A DNA stretch of 64,000 nt from Branchiostoma floridae (lineage: Eukaryota; Chordata; Leptocardii; Amphioxiformes; Branchiostomatidae), in assembly GCF_000003815.2 (NCBI RefSeq), contig NC_049984.1, positions 16,938,495 to 17,002,494 of the forward strand. The letters are read 5' to 3'. Position numbers and translations under genes: made by a program. Every line of letters starts with the position of its first letter. Position 1 is the first letter of the stretch. The notes under the pieces are model-generated. The model saw nothing but the letters and a program-made list of their open reading frames with translations, did no database searches and was not told the DNA's origin. Positions 59,901 through 64,000 of this stretch are shown here, piece after piece.

Positions 59901-61834
59901 GATATTCTAAAGATTAAAGAATATCGGTGTTGATTTTTTAAAAGATTTTTGGAGCCACCATCTAGAGCATGTCTTTCAGACGTGAAAGTCTAGTGGCCCT
60001 TTGGGAAATGTTCAACAATAACAAATACACCAGAGACTGATCTGTGAACAAACAATGGCACCTGCTGGCACACCAACAATAGACTACTGGCCTAGCTATG
60101 CTGATGATTTCGAATCATCTGACCAAGCAGGATCCTAGATCTAAAAACTGTATTCAGGATCATTCTTGACTCGAAATAAAAAAAAAGTAATGCGAAAGAA
60201 AGTTCTCCCATCCTTTTTCAATATGTATGTTGAATGGCCTCAACTTTGTGCCTCAACTGACTGACTACACCAGCTACAAATGACCAACTTCAGGGGTAAG
60301 GAGATTATGTACATGTACAAAATGTAGTTAAATCTAGCAGAGGTCATAACAGGGCCTGGTTCAACAATCAGACCAGCAATTAGAGATCTTAATAGGTAAC
60401 CAGGGAAAATAGGAACATCCATGGGCGTAAATGTGCTTTTTGAAACAAATCCTTTAATTGAGAAATTATGCAGTAGGAAGTTATCAACCTAGTCATTTTG
60501 CAAAGGGAAGGGGGAGTTTTTGACCCATGTTATTGCAGACATGACCATTCAGGTACATCTACTTGGGCCAGACGAATGTGATACTGTGGATAACATCAAA
60601 TACAAATAGATTTTTGCAACTTAAAAAAAAATTGTTCCAAATAAAACAAACTTCTTGTACATCATCTTGAATCGAATATTCCCATGATATGAATAGTAAT
60701 ACAGACAAAACATAGAATATTATTATCATTAGAAAGAAATTGACAACTGATAGCCAACTTTTATATTTTTCCAAATCCAGTATTTTTCAAAATCGTTTCA
60801 ACCACCAGAAAAAAGACTTTAATGGTTGTAATACAGTGTTCTATCAGTTTGATTCTCCTACATTAGCCTTGGGGATCTCCAGACAATGTCATCCTAGAAT
60901 CAAATTTGTGAGGCCAAACTGCCTGAGTGGAAGGGACAGGAAAGTTACAAGAGGCCAGGGAGGGAATTGACAAGGTCATACCAAGGACAAGCAGGCTATG
61001 TTAGTGGTAATTGGATTACCTTGAAGGCTTACGTGATGGAAGGGAGCATGTAAAGGGCAGGATTATGCAGATGGCCTGTGGATTAAGTGTTAGGGCTTCA
61101 ATCTGTATTCATTGTTGTTGAAGGTCTTGTTTTGTCATGCTATAACCTGACTGGACAATGCTTGGAAACATTTTTCACTAGCTGTAGACTGAATGATATA
61201 TGTTGTTGTATAGCTGTTTCTGTTTCTTGAATACAACATTGAATTGATGAAGCTCCTTTTTCTTGTCAAGCTATAATTGGACTAGACAATGTTTGGAAAC
61301 ATTTTAAACAGCATGTGGACTCCGTACAGCTGTAGTCCTTATGTGTTTCCTTAAAAAGATCTTGATTGCAACAGGTGACACAATTTGTCTTCATAATTGT
61401 TGAAGGTCCTTTTTTGTAAGGCTTTAATCTCATTTGACATTGTCAGATAACATTCTCAATTGTTGATACAGCTGTAACCTTCATACATCTTAATTTCTTC
61501 ACATGGGACCTGTACTGTAGCAGGGCATAGTTTGCAACTTCCGATTCTTTTTGTTCAAAGATCGCTCACTTCAGAACAGGAAGACGGTTGGATTTTTAGC
61601 AATCTTACTACCATTGCCAGTATCTATCTATACACATAAATGTTAAGTTTTGATGGAACTTTAAAACATACCTGGAGTTCAACTTGGAGGCATTTGCTTC
61701 ATATATACATCATTGACAAAAGATTCTAGAGGTTCAACTCACCTTTAGCATGGTCCTTGTCCAGCTGGGTAGCATCCTTCTTCCAGTCCTCCATTCTGTC
61801 CTGGAGAGGTGTCACCAGCTTCTCTAGTATGGCA
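50389..61834 (-). CDS. MTSS1: MTSS1/MTSS2 (missing-in-metastasis) orthologue, 3' six coding exons; 5' end outside the window
   Basis: I-BAR/WH2 scaffold that bends membrane and binds actin at the cell cortex. The six visible exons join in frame to 667 residues plus stop. Order: C-terminal part of the IMD/I-BAR domain (WKKDATQLDKDHAK, then YKKARQDIKKKSADTLRLQKK, then QLDTALQGVNELYQALEE through EEITHLQSVLDDM), a Ser-rich stretch (PPSSPSSIGSRKSS, INSSDSRSSGSPSAH, RLSSVSSHDSGFMSQD), a Pro-rich exon, the conserved GYNTQTTTPSCSEDTI and KSSTIPRSGDF blocks, and a C-terminal WH2 motif SLLEAIKRGVKLRPV before NDRSAPKVT. Vertebrates have MTSS1 and MTSS2; a single pre-duplication gene is likely here. The first half of the IMD is not between 61835 and 64000, so the gene is partial. 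Confidence 0.96.
51325..51597 (-). CDS. MTSS1: MTSS coding exon with SSLGSSGYNTQTTTP block
   Basis: Acceptor CCCATCAG|TT and donor CAAG|GTAGGT. It encodes IPQPVYVNVNDLGCIAAAQ, a Ser/Thr-rich run, LALALSRTLSSHQSRSSLG and GYNTQTTTPSCSEDTISTQ, the last matching vertebrate GYSTQTTTPCCSEDTI. Confidence 0.94.
51852..52251 (-). CDS. MTSS1: MTSS Pro-rich coding exon
   Basis: Acceptor GTATTCCAG|ATG and donor CAAG|GTAGGT. It encodes MTVAIEENEPPPPPPVLGH and a Pro/Ser-rich linker with two related SSPGL.PP segments (SSPGLNPPLAGWSN and SSPGLTPPATSMW), then PPLPEKPMVTVKAQKSDSGF. Poly-Pro stretches suggest SH3, EVH1 or profilin ligands. The ATG is internal; phase 0 joins it to the previous exon. Confidence 0.9.
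52252..55353 (-). other. MTSS1: MTSS intron
   Basis: AT-rich, no coding exon recognised in 3.1 kb. A short GC-richer segment lies at 53400-53560. Vertebrate MTSS genes have alternative exons in this part of the protein; none could be identified by eye. Confidence 0.55.
55354..55925 (-). CDS. MTSS1: MTSS large coding exon (end of IMD and Ser-rich region)
   Basis: Acceptor GGTTGCAG|GT and donor CAACCAG|GTAAGC. The 572-nt exon encodes KADVQTQLDTALQGVNELYQ, the final IMD helix region with NALITERSRFCVFVSCM, VVEEELGMLEEITHLQ, then QLPPASEQVITDL, TPPSSPSSIGSRKSSMCS and RLSSVSSHDSGFMSQDTL. Vertebrate MTSS proteins carry the same order of motifs. Confidence 0.96.
55926..58590 (-). other. MTSS1: MTSS intron
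   Basis: Contains an inverted-repeat element (56344-56660). I see no coding exon; the open frames lack any domain. Confidence 0.6.
56344..56660. mobile_element. 317-bp inverted-repeat element
   Basis: GGCCTGGTATCCATTCTCTT plus CTAGCTCC on the left is matched by the complement of GGAGCTAGAATAGGATGGAT plus ACCAGGCC on the right. No clear target duplication was seen. A diverged relative lies near 48545-48700. Confidence 0.65.
58591..58665 (-). CDS. MTSS1: MTSS IMD coding exon
   Basis: A 75-nt exon; acceptor TTATAATAG|AG and donor AAAG|GTAAAG. It encodes YKKARQDIKKKSADTLRLQK and KAKK, a highly conserved basic segment of the I-BAR helix that binds phosphoinositides and actin. Confidence 0.95.
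58666..61742 (-). other. MTSS1: MTSS intron
   Basis: Contains a more GC-rich segment (59460-59650) with no identifiable protein, and a three-unit diverged repeat (61115-61510). No coding exon recognised. Confidence 0.6.
61115..61510. repeat. Three diverged tandem units of about 130-150 bp
   Basis: Units start near 61115 (TTGTTGAAGGTCTTG), 61244 (TTGATGAAGCTCCTT) and 61397 (TTGTTGAAGGTCCTT). Each contains variants of GCTATAA, GACAATG, TTGGAAACATTTT and ACAGCTGT in the same order. Confidence 0.6.
61743..61834 (-). CDS. MTSS1: MTSS IMD coding exon (first visible)
   Basis: Acceptor CCACTGTTCCAG|T and donor AAAG|GTGAGT. It encodes AILEKLVTPLQDRMEDWKKD and ATQLDKDHAK, matching the vertebrate NPLQ.QMEEWKK..NQLDKDHAK helix. 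A 36-bp tandem array begins 6 bp from the acceptor. Confidence 0.95.
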
Positions 61835-61840
61835 CTGGAA

Positions 61841-62066
61841 CAGTGGTACAACCATGGAACGTTTAGACCACTGTATCAGTGGTACAACATGGTACAACCA
61901 AGTCACTTTTAGACCACTGTAACATTGGCACAACCACGGAACGTTTAGACCACTGTAACAGCAGTACAACCATGGAACGTTCAAACCATTGTAACAGTGG
62001 TACAATCATCGAACATTAAGATCACTATAAGTTGTACAACCACAGAACGTTTAGGTATAGACCACT
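61841..62066. repeat. 36-bp tandem repeat, 6 copies
   Basis: Units resemble CAGTGGTACAACCATGGAAC plus GTTTAGACCACTGTAA and start at 61841, 61877 (46 bp, internally expanded), 61923, 61959, 61995 and 62031. The array begins 6 bp from the splice acceptor of the adjacent IMD exon. Confidence 0.9.
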
Positions 62067-62509
62067 CATACACATGTAAAATGTTTATGAGTACGAAGGA
62101 CCATTGGGTCAAAACGTATTTTAGCGAAGGAGCTGTGAGCTCACAGCTAAGGGGCTGTGTGCTCGGCGAACGAGCTGTGTGCTCACAGCGAAAGGGCTGT
62201 GTGCTCGGCGAAGGAGCTCCGCAGTGTGCTCAGGCCTCACAGCGAAGGGGCTGTAACACCAGGCTGAAGCTGGCCGCCAATTGGTAGCCGCCGATCCAGT
62301 CGCCGATTCGTCATTACACAAAATATAGCATCCCATTCAAAATTCCTAATTTCCTTTAAAAGCTTAAATGGACATCAAGAACTCTATTACCACCCAATTA
62401 TTATACTATGTATAAACATAGATAATAACAGAAAGTATTATATCAACGATTAAGCACAAATAATAGACCCAATTGGGCGGCCAACTTCAGCCTGGTCTAA
62501 AATCAGGCT

Positions 62510-62830
62510 TACGGCTTGTAGAGCAATCTGCTACTTATCGTGGCCCGTGGCGTGGATGTTAAGACGAATTTAGATAGCGCATACCCTAACGTATTCAAAA
62601 CAAATATCAAATCTTACGGGCCGAATTTAATTAATGAACTAGAGGGGAATTAACTAATAAACAAAGGGGACGCTAAAATACGCTGCCATACGGCTTGAAG
62701 AGCAATTTGCTACTATATAAACGTGGTCCGTGAACTTTCAAGACGAATTTAGATAGCTTATACCCCAACGTTTTCAATACAAGTATCAAATCTTACGGGC
62801 CGGATTTAATTGATGAACTAGAAGGGAGCT
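62510..62830. repeat. Internal direct repeat of the fold-back element (about 180-bp period)
   Basis: ACGGCTTGTAGAGCAATCTG through ATTAATGAACTAGAGGGGAA (62513-62650) recurs as ACGGCTTGAAGAGCAATTTG through TGATGAACTAGAAGGGAGCT (62694-62830). Inverted copies occur in the right arm near 62926-63165. Confidence 0.75.
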
Positions 62831-63457
62831 AATTGAGTTGAATCAGTTTGGTCTATAAGAAATCGGCACTGAGCTCTAGTTCATTTAGTATATAAGGTTT
62901 AAGTGCCTCTTAAATGTTAACGGGTCACGTTTAGATACGTAGTAGATTGCCCTACAAGCCGTTTGCATTTGGCAGCCGATTTTAACCCCCCTTTGCTTGG
63001 GTATTTCCTATTAGTTAATTCCCCTCTAGTTCATTAATTAAATCCGACCCGTAAGATTTGATACCCTTTTTTGAATACGTTAGGGTTTGCTAAAATCTAA
63101 ATTCGTCTCAAATTCACGGGCCACGTTTAGATAAGTAGCAGATTGCTCTACAAGCCGTATGGCAGCCGATTTTAGACCAGGCTGAAGTTGGCCGCCGATT
63201 GGGCCTATTATTTGTCCTTAATCGTTGATATAATACTTTTTGTTATCATTTATGTTTATACATACATATATTGGGTGGTAATAGACAATATCCAGCAGTT
63301 CTTGATGTCCATTTAAGCTTTTAAAGGATATTAGGAATTTTTAGTTTCTTCGGATGGGCGTCTGAATGATGCTATGTTTTGTCTAATGACGAATCGGCGG
63401 CTGGATCGGCGGCTACCAATCAGCGGCAAACTTCAGCCTGGTGCACAACCTCCTTCG

Positions 63458-63745
63458 CCGAGCATGCAGCCCCTTTGCTGTGAGCAGCACACAGCTCTTT
63501 CGCCGAGCACGCAGCCCCTTTGCTGTGAGCGCAGAGCTCCTTCGCCGAGCACGCAGCCCCTTTGCTGTGAGCGCACAGCTCTTTCGCTGTGAGCACACAT
63601 GTACTTTGCCGAGCACACAGCCCTTTTGCTGTGAGCACACAGCTAGTTCGCCGAGCACGCAGCCCATTCGCTGTGAGCACACAGCTCGTTCGCCGAGCAC
63701 GCAGCCCCTTAGCTGTGAGCACACAGCCCCTTAGCTGTGAGCACA
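63458..63745. repeat. About 41-bp GC-rich tandem units in the right arm
   Basis: Roughly seven units of the type TTCGCCGAGCACGCAGCCCC plus TTTGCTGTGAGCACACAGCTC. The left arm (62115-62250) has only about three inverted equivalents, so the arms differ in copy number. Confidence 0.85.
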
Positions 63746-64000
63746 CAGCTCCTTCGCTAAACACGTTTTGACCCAATGGTCCTTCGTATATGAGGGAATT
63801 AAAGATTTCATACCAAGGTCAATGTTAGCTTTCCTCCCAATACTGTTTCTTAATTTCTTTTGTTCAAGAGATACACAGAAATAGTACTGACAACAAAATC
63901 TATATTTGCCTACTGCAATATTGACTACCGCCTGGTCCAAAACACTGTAAGTACAGTAATGCCCTAAGAGATATTGATCATCGATACCCTTCCAGGCCAT

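Larger units (their letters stand above)
62092..63788. mobile_element. Fold-back (long-TIR) DNA transposon, non-autonomous, with 6-bp target duplication
   Basis: Outer ends TACGAAGGACCATTGGGTC and GACCCAATGGTCCTTCGTA are exact complements. Arms of roughly 700 bp pair with indels toward a centre near 62860-62930. Flanks are the perfect direct repeat TATGAG (62086-62091 and 63789-63794). Each arm has an outer set of short GC-rich tandem units (about 3 on the left, 7 on the right), a middle part, and inner sub-repeats containing ACGGCTTG.AGAGCAAT and AATCTTACGGGCCG. No transposase frame; the long Cys/Ala-rich frames at the right end are repeat artefacts. Superfamily unassigned; a 6-bp duplication excludes mariner (TA), Harbinger (3), hAT (8) and typical Mutator (9). 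Confidence 0.88.
61835..64000 (-). other. MTSS1: MTSS intron, continuing past the window edge
   Basis: Holds the 36-bp tandem array and a 1.7-kb fold-back transposon. The next IMD exon (the preceding helix of the I-BAR domain) is not recognisable up to 64000, so at least 2.2 kb of intron is present. Confidence 0.65.

Noticed and set aside
63413-63776. Long Cys/Ala-rich repetitive frames on both strands (SQLRGCVLGERAVCSQ type)
   Set aside because: They are translations of the GC-rich tandem units in the fold-back transposon arm. The repeat length keeps frames open by chance, on both strands.
63800-63880. A further MTSS IMD exon near the right edge (frame with KKLRNSIGRKANIDLG)
   Set aside because: It does not match the expected preceding IMD helix, and its splice phase does not fit the exon at 61834.

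Overview
This is nuclear DNA from an animal, most likely an amphioxus (Branchiostoma) or another invertebrate deuterostome. The evidence is small, well-conserved coding exons separated by long AT-rich introns with GT..AG borders, single-exon GT31 glycosyltransferase coding, many short inverted-repeat transposons and tRNA-derived repeats, and ACATGTA-rich non-coding DNA. The assignment to amphioxus is an inference from style; no species-diagnostic marker was tested.

Three protein genes can be supported. (1) About 1.3-42.2 kb, + strand: a complete 16-exon orthologue of PHAF1 (C16orf70/MYTHO), a phagophore-associated autophagy factor, 416 aa, with a housekeeping-type promoter (ETS, NRF-1 and YY1 motifs). 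(2) 42.48-44.3 kb, - strand: a one-exon beta-1,3-galactosyltransferase-like (GT31) type II Golgi protein of 328 aa, probably with a 5'UTR intron. Its metal-binding DDD motif is degraded to SPD. (3) About 46.7 kb to beyond the right edge, - strand: the 3' two thirds of an MTSS1/MTSS2 (missing-in-metastasis) orthologue. Six coding exons cover the C-terminal part of the I-BAR (IMD) domain, the Ser-rich and Pro-rich linkers and the C-terminal WH2 motif. The N-terminal IMD exons lie outside the window. PHAF1 and the GT31 gene converge tail to tail. The PHAF1/MTSS pairing resembles human 16q22.1, where PHAF1 and MTSS2 both lie.

The rest is intron, UTR and intergenic DNA rich in mobile-element debris: pogo/Tigger-like MITEs (407-559, 5081-5254), a Harbinger-like MITE with TTA target duplications (15151-15517), a LINE 3'-end fragment (19065-19251), tRNA-derived SINE pieces, a Mutator-like hairpin MITE with a perfect 9-bp target duplication inside the probable MTSS 3'UTR (47469-47670), and a 1.7-kb fold-back element with a 6-bp target duplication (62092-63788). 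Several tandem repeats lie directly against splice acceptors. The intergenic stretch between the GT31 and MTSS genes holds a 100-N assembly gap and, just beyond it, three same-strand copies of an RE1/NRSE-like motif within 320 bp. That motif cluster and the fold-back element are the most interesting non-genic signals.
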